DNA of 64,000 nucleotides, from the NCBI GenBank assembly GCA_037903355.1, contig JBAJFE010000059.1, positions 62,001 to 126,000 of the forward strand, given 5' to 3'. Each line of letters begins with the position of its first letter. The stretch's first letter is position 1. This document shows positions 25,036 through 46,134 of this stretch, one piece after another. A program made the position numbers and the translations under genes. The DNA is from Trichuris trichiura. Lineage: Eukaryota > Nematoda > Enoplea > Trichinellida > Trichuridae. Below the pieces are notes generated by a model, which was given only the letters and a program-made list of their open reading frames with translations, did no database searches and was not told where the DNA came from.

Positions 25036-25064
25036 CTGATGACGGTACAAAGAGCGTTCCGAAA
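25036..25064 (+). ncRNA. Solo hammerhead-ribozyme-like core
   Basis: CTGATGA, CGGTAC, AAAGAGC loop, GTTCCG, AAAGCTC. The GGNAC/GTTCC stem has one mismatch. No PLE coding sequence lies nearby, so it is probably a relic terminal repeat. Confidence 0.55.
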
Positions 25065-27305
25065 GCTCTGTAAATTTTTTTTTGATAAAGCGGAACAGGT
25101 AAAAGGAAGTAATGTTTCTTGAATTATCCGCATTTGAACAGACCATATATGGCCAGCAAACCGCTTTAACCTGAGGATCAGGGAGTGGTTCACTCCGTCC
25201 ACCTTCCATCGTTTAACTTATTTTCAAACAATGCATCTTAGTGTCGATTTTAGAATTTCAGCTTCCGCAGAAGCACTCAGTTATCTATGGAGGCACGAGC
25301 GTACAAGCGGCAACACCACGATTTCCATAACACGAATTTTTATTGTTGCCTTGTAAGACAGACGTTTGCATTCCCTACTGCCAGCGCGTATTGAATTTTG
25401 GTTAAAGTTTTCATCTAAGTTTGAATTTCCAAAATAACAAGATACCACGAAATATTGTCGTCCAGCTGGTTAGGACTTCTTTGGCCAAAGTCTCTTTCCG
25501 CTTAAGGTGATTAGAAAAACTAAAGTCGCCAACCGTACAGCCACAGTGTTGACTGCTGAAGCAATGTTAAGTGATGCTTGAATTTCTTTCTGTAAGCAAA
25601 TATATGCATGTTTTTAGCCGCTTAATTTCTTGGAAGCTGCCGCAGCAGAACGACGCTTGACATTCCCAAATGCTAATTCCTTATACAGAACGTTGCGAGT
25701 AGAATAAACGTCCGACTAGTTGCATAGGCAACTAGAAGAATTAGTATTATTATTATTTTGTCAGTTTTGCGTAATGCTTGCATACATATACTTGAAATTA
25801 AAGACTGCTAATATTAATAGACTCAATTCTTGCTTTGAAAGACTTGTCGAAAAATAATTTCCCGCCTCCGCCGGTTTTGTGTTTGTCACCACTCGCTTTT
25901 GACGGGCTGAATTGGGTTTAGCTGTTTGCATAATTTATTAGCAGCAAGTCGAAACGAATTTTACCAAAACAAAGCTTTCGGGGAATTTTTTACTTTGCCG
26001 TCACGCGACAGTTCGTTCTTTCATTTGACTTTACATTGCACCATGCCAGCTTTCGTTGAACGTACACTTATTGGTCTTGTCATTGTCAAGTGCTCTGTTT
26101 ATAATCAATCGACTGGCATGGCTGACCTTTCCGGCACTCGCTCGACTGTTTGCGTGCTGCCCTTGTTTATGGCATCATTTTTAACATGTTACGTGTGAAA
26201 AAAGTTCCCTCGCTGATATAACCTTTTAGTTCGTTTTCAGTTTAAAAACGATGCTCCAACGCTTCGGAGCGCCATACATTAGAAAGAAGTACGAAAGACG
26301 AAGCGTAATAAAGTTCTTTTAATTTCATACCCTGCTGCAGCTTGTTTTCCAATAGGTAGGCATACTTTAATTTTTAAAAACTTGGATTTTCAGATCTTGC
26401 GAAATCTGCCACCGGTGTACGCTGCACCGATTACGGATTACATAAGATCCGAATCCTGCATGTTTTTTAAGGAAATAATGCGCACGTGTTCTTAAGATCC
26501 CGCCCCCATCGATCTTAAGTTTATTAGGTTGCATTAATATTATTAGTTGTATTAGGCGGCATCCAGTAAAGCATTTAAATTTGTAGAATGCATTTAGCAA
26601 AATGCAGAGCAGTAATAAACCTTGGAAAGGAAAGCAGCTTCCAGATATCCTTTGAAAACGAAAGAATAGGTATTACATGAAGTCAGAAATTCCAAGAATA
26701 TTTCTAATTTGCCAAAGCGGGCTATTGGTGACGAGTTAGGGCGAAGTGCGCGCTGCTGCGTCAACAAAGGAGCAAGAAATTCCCAATGCATTTTTACTGT
26801 TTCGGATATGCATTTTACCCGCAAACCACAATGTGCAATATAGCATTACGCGTATCGAGAACTTAGATCTGCCTTTGCCTGTCTCAAAGTATCGCTTCAG
26901 TAGGTCGTACACGTTTTATACTTTATTATTCCAGACGCAGTCGTAGTAGGTAACCTGCATTTCGTCTGTTTTACTGTACATTGCTCTGCACCCCCTAGTA
27001 GCCATGACATTGCCTGCGTGGTAGAAATCTAGCTTTGATGCATCGACTTCTGTCACTAGGCAAAGCAAAGGTACTGAACGCATAAATAGATTCAAGCTAC
27101 AGTAGATAGCTTTATGCAGTTGTTAAGTTAGCGGACAGAGGAAGCAATGCTCTTCTGCTCGTTATTTCGCCCTTCTTATTTTGCATTCATTTGCACCCTT
27201 ATTGCCAACGTGCTGTTGTTTTATGTAAATGATCTGGGTTTGCTCCGGTCAATTGCGTGTTGCAGTAGCTTCCTTTTTCCAGCTCATTCGAGGATTGCTG
27301 GTTCA

Positions 27306-36347
<9,042 letters not shown>

Positions 36348-36852
36348 ACAAACAAATAACGGTTTTTGTTCTTGGCAGTAAGGTTGTCACGGAACAATAT
36401 GTTCGTCCCATAATTTACCAGCTTTCCACCTTTATCCAACGGAAACAACTTAAGACCGCTTTCTTTTTCAAAATATAGGCGCTTGCTAGCGTTTTTTGCT
36501 TTCTGCGTGTGATCTGCACTTCAGACGGTCTATCCATCTGCCAGTCATTTCTTTAATCGAATTTTTTATCCGATTCGAGTAACGCTCTTTATTGTTTCTT
36601 TCCCGCGCGGTTGTAATCGCATGCTGTTTTATTAAGCGAAAATAATTTGGCCCTCTTCCTTTTCGTAGCTGCTTTTTATGACGCAAACATATTATTATGA
36701 TGAAATCCGCTATGTCTGAAAATTTAAAATCCAAAACTTTCATGCTTAAACTCGATTCATCAGCGGAATTCTAGGCTCGTTCCTTTTCTTCCGCTGATTA
36801 TGAACTTTTGCTATGCTGGAAAAATAAATTTAATTTGCTATAGGGTGCATAT

Positions 36853-36897
<45 letters not shown>

Positions 36898-36898
36898 A

Positions 36899-37097
36899 AA
36901 CCGTATAGCAGATTAAATCCATCTTTTCAGCACAGCAAAAGTTCAAAAATAGTTGAGACGCCAGATTTCAACTGACGGATTATCCTGCATATATATGTAT
37001 GTATGTACGTATATATATATATATAGTTGAAATCTGGCGTCTCAACCATTTTTGAACTTTTGCTTTGCTGAAAAGATGGATTTAATTTGCTATACGG
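36899..37097. repeat. Inverted repeat with arms of about 73 bp
   Basis: The segment 36899-36971 (ACCGTATAGCAGATTAAATC, through GACGCCAGATTTCAACT) is reverse-complemented at 37024-37097 with few mismatches. AT microsatellite lies between and around the arms. Partial extra copies occur at 37114-37145 and 37588-37628. Confidence 0.75.
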
Positions 37098-37312
37098 TTT
37101 ATATATATATAGATATGAAAAAATGGATTTTATTTGCTATACGGTATATATATATATATATACAGTCTCCTTCCCGCACTGTCGTAATCCCATGCCGTTT
37201 TATTAAGCAAAAATAATTAGTTGCTCTTGCCACTAAGGTTTTTAGCTTATCTTTTCGTTGCTGCTTTTCATGACGCAAACATTATGATGAAGGATATATA
37301 TATATATATATA

Positions 37313-37388
37313 CAGTAGAACCTCCGAAGAACCTCCTGTATATATGTATACAGTAGAACCTCCGAAGAACCTCCTGTATATATGTATA
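37313..37388. repeat. Two-copy 38-bp minisatellite built from a MITE end
   Basis: Two identical 38-bp units (CAGTAGAACCTCCGAAG, then AACCTCCTGTATATATG) start at 37313 and 37351. The next CAGTAGAACCTCC at 37389 is the real left end of the adjacent MITE, so the array seems to have grown from that terminus. Confidence 0.75.
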
Positions 37389-37558
37389 CAGTAGAACCTC
37401 CATAAGTTGACCACCCAAGGGACCGGGAAAAACTGGTCAACATAGGGGGTGGTCAACATAGGAGGCTGTGGATATATTATATTTATTAACGTGTGGACCA
37501 ACCAGGTGGTCAAAATTGGGTCAACTTAGGGAGGTGGTCAACTTCGGAGGTTCTACTG
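37389..37558. mobile_element. pogo/Tigger-type MITE
   Basis: A 170-bp unit beginning CAGTAGAACCTCCATAAGTT and ending AACTTCGGAGGTTCTACTG, with internal TGGTCAACATAGG motifs. It is related to the 33258-33426 copy. Left flank TA. No open frame. Confidence 0.8.
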
Positions 37559-38293
37559 TGTATATATATATATGTCACACACGGGATAATCCGTCAGTTG
37601 AAATCTGGCGTCTCAGCTATTTTTGGAGTTAGATGAACATAAAGTTTGCCAGTTCTTTTCAGATGAGAAGAAATGTGCTTTATAAATGTGTCAGTGGCAT
37701 TACGAAATTGTGTGCCCGCCCTTGTTTATCCGTTAGTACGTCTACGCTTGCAAGTATCAATGGAATCGCTACAGTGAAATTTGTAAATCAAAAAGCATTT
37801 ACGTTGCAGATTCCGTTTAAAAAGTAATGAGATCGAATTCGTGACAACAAGCAGGTATGCGGTTTACTATATTGATTTAATAGATGTCAGAACAATCAGT
37901 TGTTTGTTATCCTGAGTATGCTAGCTGTCCGCGAATCAAGCGTGCAGCCTCGCCTTTTCCAACTAGGGCTAACTACTTTCAGCTGCCCATAGCCAGCAGG
38001 TAGTTGGTTGATGCTCATTTCACCGTACCTAACTTGTTTAAGTCTTACTATAACCGAATGTTTTCTCCTAGCGTACTTTGTTAATAATATGTGCGCGGGA
38101 AACATAGGCGTTAGTTACCAATGCTTGTGAAGATGTTTTATCAAATTTTTAAGGCGTTTATTCTTTTATCATTTTTTTTTTGTGGTCTGTTGAGCTCGTG
38201 AAAACGCTGAATTCTAATAACTTTTAAAAATATTTTGTTACATAGTGGCCGTCACGGATAGTGCGGCAGTAACGGATGCAATGTTTGCAATTC

Positions 38294-40684
38294 TTATTTG
38301 CTTCTGTTTTCAGCGTTTGTGTTGGACTCGTCCGACAAATTTTTAGTTCGCTTCACTTTTGAATGCTTACCAACTTTCTCTCCGACTTGAAATTTTAGGC
38401 CGGCCTGCGCCGTTCTGATGAGTAGGCTGTTTGCTACACCTTTGGGAATATCTTGCTCCTCAAAGAATATACAGTCAAGCGTCCTTATGCCACCCATACC
38501 AACATGGAGTCCATAATGGAGAGCCAATGCTTGACATTCAGACGTTGGCCCCGTGAATGCGTCGGTTATGAACGTTTTGGAGTACAATGCGCATTTGTAG
38601 GCATTCATCTGACCACTTGTCATGCACATTTGCCCTCCGTACAAAAGGGCGATAAAGTTAGCTATTTCGGCGTGTCGCTTACCAACGAGCAGCATGTTCC
38701 GTTGTTTCTTCGTTTTCTGGTTGCAATTAAGTTGATCAACAAGTTGGGGCATGTAAAACTGCCGATGCGGCATTTTATCGAAAAACTCCACCGACCAATT
38801 TGTCAAGAGGAACAAGAAGCACCAATCCGCGCGGGATCGGCCTCGGCGGATTTCGCAAACATAATATTGATTGCCATTGCACTCTTGCTCGCCGATGGCA
38901 TCGATATGAGTACAAGATCGGACGATGGATCTTTTTGTTTTCAGTGTAAGCGGTAGGCAGTTGAGCATTTGGTAAAAGATGTCCGAATTTTCCGGCAGAA
39001 AAACTATGCATCCTATATTGTTGCTTACCGAAAAGCACCACAAAACGCTCGGATCTGCACCGTCGTACAGCATGCCTACGAATAAGTCATTGCTTCTGAT
39101 GTCCTTATTGACCAGGATGAAGCTGTTCTCGGTTATTGAAAAAGTATTCATCGTTCTGTTCAATAATCGCAAGCCTAGATAGTCCGAATTCAATTTTGTG
39201 AGAAATACGCCGGCTGCGTCTTTTCGAAATATCCTCTCCAAAATGTCGGTGAGAGTTTCGAAACTTTTTTTTCTTTCAAGACGATATTCATCACCCTTTT
39301 CAGTTTCCAGTTTTTCGTCTCTGTAAATTTGAAAAGCAGCCCACAAAATCAATGAAATTATAAAGTTCGCGGAAAGGTATATGACACCTTTGACAGTAAT
39401 TCCGCTGTACCAGACGTTGACGTGTCGTAGTTTAACTCTTGGCTGCGTCATTACGCTGCAGCGACCGTTAGTGGAAGAGGTTTCAATTGTGAATTTTTTC
39501 TTGGAGCAGAGAGTTTGAAAATATGTTATCTCGCATGCCCATTCGTTGATTAAGCTTTTGACGATACCTTGGTTGTTGGAAGCAAGCGTTTCAATTTTCA
39601 TAAATTCAATGAGCTCCGCAATTAATGTTGACTTGTTGTCCTGGCAGATGAGCATAGCGGTCACTTTGCAGTTGATGGCATGATTGCTGTGCCAGCATTT
39701 CGCTTTGCCTACGCTTTCACTGCGAAACGTTTCGCCTTTGCCAGCGCACGTGTGATGCATTTTAACAGTGTATTCGTCTTGGTCACGTTGGAGCACGATT
39801 TTCATTGTATGATTGGTGAATATGCAATCGTCTAACATTTCAGCGCTTATCCACGAACTCTCTTCAATGTAATTATCCATGGCGAGCGCAAACTCAGAGT
39901 TTCCAAGAGTCCACAATGATGAGCAAGCTTCCTTCCTACTGAAATTGGACGCAAAGCTATCGTTCAGTATGTCAATCTTTTGGTCGGACAATATGTACAT
40001 TACATGAGCAATATCTGTCAGTTTGCGTTTCATAGCCGGTAGGCTGTTGCACTGGTGCACGATAGAACCGAAATATTCTGATGAATCGTTAAATGTGAAG
40101 CTTGCAAATTCTTCCTGATCGTACTGTTGGTTGTACGATGCGACGCTCCAGCTCCATTCCTGATATTTGTCCAATAAACCTCTGTACAAGAGCTTTTTCC
40201 TGTAGAGAAGCTGTGGTTGCTTTAGCGCCAGTTTTTTTGGAAGCTTCGAATAGAAAGGTACTTTCATTTCAACGTGCTGCTCTGGAAGTTTTGCTCTTTG
40301 CGCACATTCAGCGGTTAAGCTGCCGGCAACAAATTTGCATAGGCTCACCGGGTAACTGATGACATAAATGCCGCCGGGTGTCTGGTAGATCAATGGAGGG
40401 CTACCTTTGGTTTTCTTTTTTCGGTATAACGGATTGATGTCCTTTACCGGTTCTACTTTTGCATCCGAATTATTGATATTTGCGAACGCACTGTAGTTCA
40501 TGGGCCCGCAGTATTGTTCTTCGCAGACCACCCATGATGCCTTGTTAAGCAACGGAAGTTCATTTCGTAGCCAATGGATCACATTGAATCTAGAAGCGTT
40601 TGCGTCACGTTTTGTGGAAGCATTCGTAGCATGCAACATGAACACTGCGGTTGCAAAAGTGACACTAAAGATAATCAGCCTCAT
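38294..40684 (-). CDS. Intronless type I membrane protein with phosphatase-like cytoplasmic domain
   Basis: An uninterrupted 796-codon frame, unusual beside intron-rich neighbours. Residues 1-23 form a signal peptide. The ectodomain (24-430) has about 16 cysteines and several N-glycosylation sites. A transmembrane helix spans about 432-452 (GVIYLSANFIISLILWAAF), followed by a basic cytoplasmic segment. Residues 500-740 have the spacing of a tyrosine phosphatase domain: an N-terminal SFILVNKDI stretch, GCIVFLPENSD like the IVML strand, and LLVGKRHAEIANFIALLYGG where the HCx5R loop would lie. The catalytic cysteine and arginine are absent, so if the relationship is real this is a receptor-like pseudophosphatase. 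The fold is inference; the frame and topology are seen directly. Confidence 0.8.
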   Translation of the reverse strand: MRLIIFSVTFATAVFMLHATNASTKRDANASRFNVIHWLRNELPLLNKASWVVCEEQYCGPMNYSAFANINNSDAKVEPVKDINPLYRKKKTKGSPPLIYQTPGGIYVISYPVSLCKFVAGSLTAECAQRAKLPEQHVEMKVPFYSKLPKKLALKQPQLLYRKKLLYRGLLDKYQEWSWSVASYNQQYDQEEFASFTFNDSSEYFGSIVHQCNSLPAMKRKLTDIAHVMYILSDQKIDILNDSFASNFSRKEACSSLWTLGNSEFALAMDNYIEESSWISAEMLDDCIFTNHTMKIVLQRDQDEYTVKMHHTCAGKGETFRSESVGKAKCWHSNHAINCKVTAMLICQDNKSTLIAELIEFMKIETLASNNQGIVKSLINEWACEITYFQTLCSKKKFTIETSSTNGRCSVMTQPRVKLRHVNVWYSGITVKGVIYLSANFIISLILWAAFQIYRDEKLETEKGDEYRLERKKSFETLTDILERIFRKDAAGVFLTKLNSDYLGLRLLNRTMNTFSITENSFILVNKDIRSNDLFVGMLYDGADPSVLWCFSVSNNIGCIVFLPENSDIFYQMLNCLPLTLKTKRSIVRSCTHIDAIGEQECNGNQYYVCEIRRGRSRADWCFLFLLTNWSVEFFDKMPHRQFYMPQLVDQLNCNQKTKKQRNMLLVGKRHAEIANFIALLYGGQMCMTSGQMNAYKCALYSKTFITDAFTGPTSECQALALHYGLHVGMGGIRTLDCIFFEEQDIPKGVANSLLIRTAQAGLKFQVGEKVGKHSKVKRTKNLSDESNTNAENRSK

Positions 40685-42840
40685 CGAGTTGCTTTTAACA
40701 GTTAAGCGTAAGAGTCGACAATTCTGTTGAAAGCAAAGCCTAAGAAATGAAAGCGAAGTATGCTGTGCTCGTGCGGGTTTAAAGTTTAGTTTTCAACTTC
40801 CGGTTTACATCGAACTATTTGTGCAACAAAGTCAGTCTCATACTTTAAACTCAAAGTCTACTTATTTTCTTATAAATCGATTTCAGTTGGCTCTAAGCGA
40901 AAGCGTTGTGAAATTGGTTATTCGCCCTTCAAAGCAAGAAGACCACAAGACGTCACATTGAAATGCATATTTTCTACAACGAATATGTAGGTTTTCTCTA
41001 TTTTTGGGTAAGCAGTTCATTGTACGATGAAAAGTATTTTTTTCAGGCGTAGTGCCTCAGGCGCTGATTCTGACTTTACCGCCGTTCATTTGAGCTTAAT
41101 GAAGCATCTACCCTTCGGTGAGTACTACTCTGTTCCGCTGACTCTTTATACTGTTTTAAATTATTCGCAGCTATAGAGTTGTCGCAGAGCTGCTGAGCAA
41201 AAATTTAGTGAGCGCAAGTTGACAGCATTGATAAACGCGGCAAAACTTCAATATTCATCCTTTGCCTGTCATGTGCTCACGTAGTTTAATGTTGTGTAGT
41301 TATAAGCTTGCGTAAGAAGCAGAAGTCAACATTTGCGTTTTTAGTCGGACGCTTCGACTTTGCCGACCTTGCACCTATCGTTTAAGCAACAGTAACCTGT
41401 TGTTTCTACATTCGGGAGTCCCTTGGACTTGTGACGCCCTCTTTTATCCTTTGGCCGAAAAGTAGCTATAAAAAGTGTTCTTTAGACTCGAAAAATTTTT
41501 AAGGACTATTCGACACCACTCAGATGACGTTCCACTTTCGTCTAAAGACATGCAACCTGGCTGCCGCCTGACTGAACGATAAAAGTGTGGCTTACGGCTT
41601 ACGCAAATCATACGATCAAACCTGCGCATTGAATATAGAGCAAATAGCCGAGGAATACGTATGAGCCTCGTGCGCTATCATTTTATCGTTCACTGATTTC
41701 AAAGACGAAGGTTACAATGGCCCAAGACATTAAGAAAATTGATAAATAACAGAGAAACTAAAATTTTTGACAGAACAGAAACTATGAGTGCCTGTGCCTA
41801 TAAGAAAATAATTTATACGCGTTTTTCAAACATGACAAATGTAGAAGGGTGCTAATTCAAGTACTCGCGATTCTTTCAAAGGAATTCTATTATCTGAATT
41901 TTAAACTGACAGACGGTTTTCGATTATAGAAGTTCTATGTCCTTCGGATGCTTATGCTAGTCGAAAAAGAGTTCCCCAAAGCAATAAATCTATTTCAGGT
42001 ACTTCACAAAGCAACAACGTTTCTTTAAGTACCCTTTCCAGCAAAATAATGACAAGTAAAATGATAATCAGGTAGCAATGTAACCTGCGAACTATTAAAC
42101 TGTAGATTAAACACTGCACTCGCTACTAAGCTGCTTGTGCGCTGGTGTTTCTCGCTTACAGTGGCGTTTTCTAGTCGGCGTGCGGCACAGTTGCATTGGC
42201 TGCGGGAAGCTGGAACAACTTAACGCCCTACAAAGATATAATAATGGCGGCGACTCCCAACGATGATCTCATCCTCAGACATAATGCTGTACACGCATTC
42301 ACTGTTCAGCGGGTAGATTACGAATGGACAGCTGTCGTACGAGTTCCATCGTTCTATGTGGGTGGGAGCAACTGAACTGCGTATAAAATCTACCACTGTT
42401 GTAATGGCTTAAGCTGATGGACGCTTTGCAAATGGAAAAAAATTGTCTGGTTCCTGAATAGCCTACCGAATCCAGTGGTCTCAGCGTAGACTCACGTCAT
42501 AAGTGATGGCTTGAAGTATAGCCCAAAGATTATTGTACTCGGTACAAGACTTGTTCATCGACGAAAGATATTACCGTTAGCTACGCATCACTTGCGCCAG
42601 AGCCGCCAGTGTACTCATCACTATTGACCTGAAGTATTCGGTATACGCTTCGATGGCTCGATGACAGTTGACTTAATGCCAGCAAGTTTCCGTCCCGCTT
42701 CATTTTTGGATACAATCAAAAGATCAGTTATGCGAAAGAATCTCTGCTACCTAACGGGCTGCAAGGAATTGGCGACGGAGTGGACAATATTTTTCGGTTA
42801 TCCGCTTTTGTACAGAATCGAAAAATTGATTCTGTAAAAG

Positions 42841-42997
42841 AGCGCTCAACAAACGATATTTTCTTCTCAGTGCCGGCGCTTCGGTGGAAGGACTGGCACC
42901 AGTTCCTTCACTTGCAAGAGCGCTCAACGAACGATATTTTCTCATCAGTGCCGGCAGTTTTCGGTGGAGGGACTGGTACTAGTTCCTTCACTTGCAC
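42841..42997. repeat. Two-copy 78-bp tandem repeat
   Basis: Units begin at 42841 and 42919 (AGCGCTCAACRAACGATATT) and end TAGTTCCTTCACTTGCA or CAGTTCCTTCACTTGCA, differing at about ten positions. A shorter relic (AACAAACGATATTT) lies near 43061. Confidence 0.8.
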
Positions 42998-44689
42998 ACG
43001 CAAAAAACGTTCAAGGTTGATAATCTGACGTACTTAGCAAATCCCGCAATAAACATTGGAACAAACGATATTTGGCGAGAAAGGTGGCACTCAAGCAGCT
43101 GGAAACGTCGGCATCCATGCTGACCAGTTATTGTAGCGTTTTCTGCATGGTTTGAAGACACCCTATTGAACGATCAAGATCAAGCAGCATTAGCCATTCG
43201 TTCATGAAGTTCATCGGCTGTTCTTGAAGGTCATGAAACATATGGGCATGGAAAGGATATTCGACGCAGGAAAAAAGGAGGCCGTTCTCATTTATTTGAG
43301 ACCAGTAAATGAATAGTGCTTAGAGCACTCATATGATGATATGTACGCGAACAGCTCGCTTAAGATATGTCAGCCTGTTTCCGCTAAGGCCTGCGTGCGG
43401 CTCAACGCTACCCCAGACCATATGGGAAGAGAAGGAGCAGGAGTTCTAGTACAATAAATTTCACGTGGCCGGCAGTTTCTCTCAGGCAACATACGCAGTG
43501 AAAAATCAGTTACCGAAGATATGGAATTTGGCTTCCATACTGACCGTACGCACGGGCGTATGTATGCGTAATGCAATGATATTTCGCGGTGGTCTCCTGA
43601 ATTGTTTCCTGTCTAAGATATCTCCATGGGAACGGCCTCGATCACTTTTCTGGGGTGCTCTGCAGGATATGAAGGCTAAACTGGGAAGTTTCAAGGATGT
43701 TGCCTGTATACATTATTTAAATGGATTAAATATTTCATGTTTTCTTCAAAAACAAGGCCTGCATTGTTGAAACAAAGAATGTGGATGGGCGGAAACCATC
43801 GAATTTTAAAAAGATATCTGATTCTGGCCGTCCAGGGTGCAAGTCGGCACAAAACTGCTGCGCCTGTTTAGCAGCAATCAAACCAGTGTTTTTCTAAGTT
43901 AGATGATGAGCAGGCCAATGGTGCTCCTGGGAAGTGGAACAGCAAACGCGGACATCCAGCAAGAAGATTGATTCACAAGCTACCATAATTCTACAAAGTT
44001 GGGCGGTGCATTGTTACCTCGTAACTGCCAGGGGCCAGTCCAGACGTAGACACTGGCGCTCTATGTCAGGGGCTTTTGGGTGGGATTATTATTACTGCGC
44101 CGTATCTTATTATTCTTAATAATAATATTATTATTATTACCGAATTTTTATTGTACAGCAGCTGCTCTGTGGAACATAAATAAAAAAGCATACCGTGTCG
44201 CTTTTTGCCGGTCCGTATTAAAGTTATGATATGTATTCATTCGTGAGCACTCGTTTTTCCGCGGCGGCTCCTGCAACGTACACCGGTAGATACAGAGGTT
44301 CTCCTGTACATGCACTGTTAAGGATACATCTTGAAACGGAAAAATTACTGCTAACTAACATAGCAGAACCTGCTGATTAACTGCCAAGCGGCTTCCCTTC
44401 CGAAGCTTCCTTTTTTAGCCATTATAACGTGCCCGCTAAAAGGATGTCCTTGTTTAAAGCGAGTCGCCTAAACTCTTTTCACGATGGTCTTTCGTGGTAT
44501 GCACTTATTATCCCCAATTTTGAAAAGTTGTCGGCTGTGGTTTCACATGTTCCTGTACTGAGCTCTTTATTGAACTGGCGAATAAATGTCTTTCGGAAAC
44601 TTGGGTGCTTCTTAGCGGGTTTAGCAGGTATTCACGTTTCAATTGCGGTACGGCTTCTTTCTTGCCCGTTTTTGACGTAACTCTTATTA

Positions 44690-44800
44690 GGACGGCACAA
44701 ACTCGTTCTGTATTTTCTCTATCGATTTGCTCATCCATTCGTTGGTCGGCTGCTTTGAAGTTTATTTACAGATACATCAACTAGGCCAAATGCGCGAATC
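44690..44800 (+). repeat. Decayed PLE terminal repeat
   Basis: GTATTTTCTCT, TTTGCTCATCCATTCGTTGG, CTTTGAAGTTTATTTACAGA and following bases match the reverse complement of about 4740-4815 in order and spacing. No intact hammerhead remains; GACGTAACTC at 44674 may be its relic. Confidence 0.55.
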
Positions 44801-46134
44801 AGAGACCAACCATGAAATAACCTATGGCTGTTAAAAGGCATCACATCTTTCGAAACTCTTATTAGGAGAAAAAGTCAAACTAGTTTGTACTTTCAGAGCC
44901 CTCAGAACTACATTGTCCTGTCTTCAGCTAAAGAGTTTTGCGAAACGTCACAGAATTACCGCGCAGCCTCTAAGTTCAAAAAGAAAACGTTTGTTTTGAT
45001 TGCTCGCGAGTCTGAAAGAAGGCTAAGATGAAGATTCCAAAAGTGGACTGCGTAATGCACGCTAAGCGCAAACACCTAATGCTTAAAGAGGGAAACCATT
45101 AATCGATTACAGTACAAACAACCTTTCCAACAGCTAATGTTTACTGTTTCAAAGCTAAGAAAGCCACTCACGAGCACCCTACCTAGCAGTAATCAAAACC
45201 TGACGTGAAGGTACACTCTAAGTCATCCTAAGAAATGACGTCACTATTCGTTTTATGAAAAATTGCAGACGAGCCTTTTCAGCACCTAACAGTTCCACTT
45301 ACTCGTAATAAAATGAACCATATATATATATATATATATATATCATATATATATTACGATGAAGTACAATAACAAAAACATGACATATTGGAAAGCACTA
45401 TCCGTGAGTCAGTTTCGCTGCGACAGACCCGCCTTAGGTCGATGCAAGGACAAGGGCGACTTTCAAATCTTCAGCCACCGAGAGCTGCAGTTCAGCTGGG
45501 CAGTGCTTGTATTCCATGCATCATTAGACACACACGGGAAGCGACATCATTATTATTCAATTTATTAACAGCTTTTGTCTTTTAACGGAAGATCAAATCA
45601 TTTCAATTTGAAATTTGTTCGTCATGACAATGCGCAGATATGAACAGTTCAATCATTTTCAAATGGAATTAGCATATACCACGTTGGATTATTGCAATGA
45701 AGCAGAAGCATATGCGCATTGCCGTTTTTTGCCAGAATTTCCAGCACGTTGCTTAGCCGTCCGTATCTTGCGCCTTCCGCTGCATATACGGACGAAAGAA
45801 GCTTAGCGACGCTTAAAAGTTTGCTCACAGAGAAGGCTTAAGTTGGTACAGTTGCAAGTAAAATGCGGTTGGTCGGAAAAACGCTTCTGAGAATTTGCCG
45901 CGCTGCACATACTTGCGATATCGGTTAGCTCATCTGTTTTAAAATGAGGATAAGTGGTAGATAGGTCTGCCTGATGCAGAAGCGCTCAATTTTTGTAATG
46001 TGCATTGGTTGCTGCCAGAAGGAACATGCAGCAGTTCCTTCGGCTTCGTCCTTTAATAAAAGGTGTTTTTTGATTGCATATAGAAATTTATTAATAGTAA
46101 TAATGATAATCGATCAGACGTTACGGTGGCTTAA

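Larger units (their letters stand above)
19566..27305. other. Long intergenic region, repeats only
   Basis: About 7.7 kb upstream of the HECT ligase. It holds the second dispersed repeat copy (19750-20670), a pyrimidine-rich stretch (24440-24700) and one isolated hammerhead-like core (25036-25064). A 72-codon basic frame at 23038-23256 has no homology support. A probable 3' splice site (TTTTTCCAG near 27280) lies just upstream of the ligase ATG. Confidence 0.45.
36348..38293. other. Intergenic foldback and microsatellite cluster
   Basis: Between the HECT ligase (plus) and the membrane protein gene (minus). Besides the features below, about 36600-36710 recurs imperfectly at 37170-37290 (CCCGC...TTTTATTAAGC...GACGCAAACAT). 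(AT)n tracts lie at 36851-36896, 37010-37024 and 37294-37312. A 55-codon frame follows a 3' splice site near 37661 but is unassigned. Confidence 0.55.
40685..46134. other. Intergenic region
   Basis: No convincing exon. It includes a 78-bp tandem duplication (42841-42997), an AAT/ATT-rich tract (44110-44145), a decayed PLE terminal repeat (44690-44800) and a TA microsatellite (45319-45354). Confidence 0.5.

Noticed and set aside
38453..38956. 167-codon plus-strand frame
   Set aside because: It is the antisense shadow of the 796-aa minus-strand gene.
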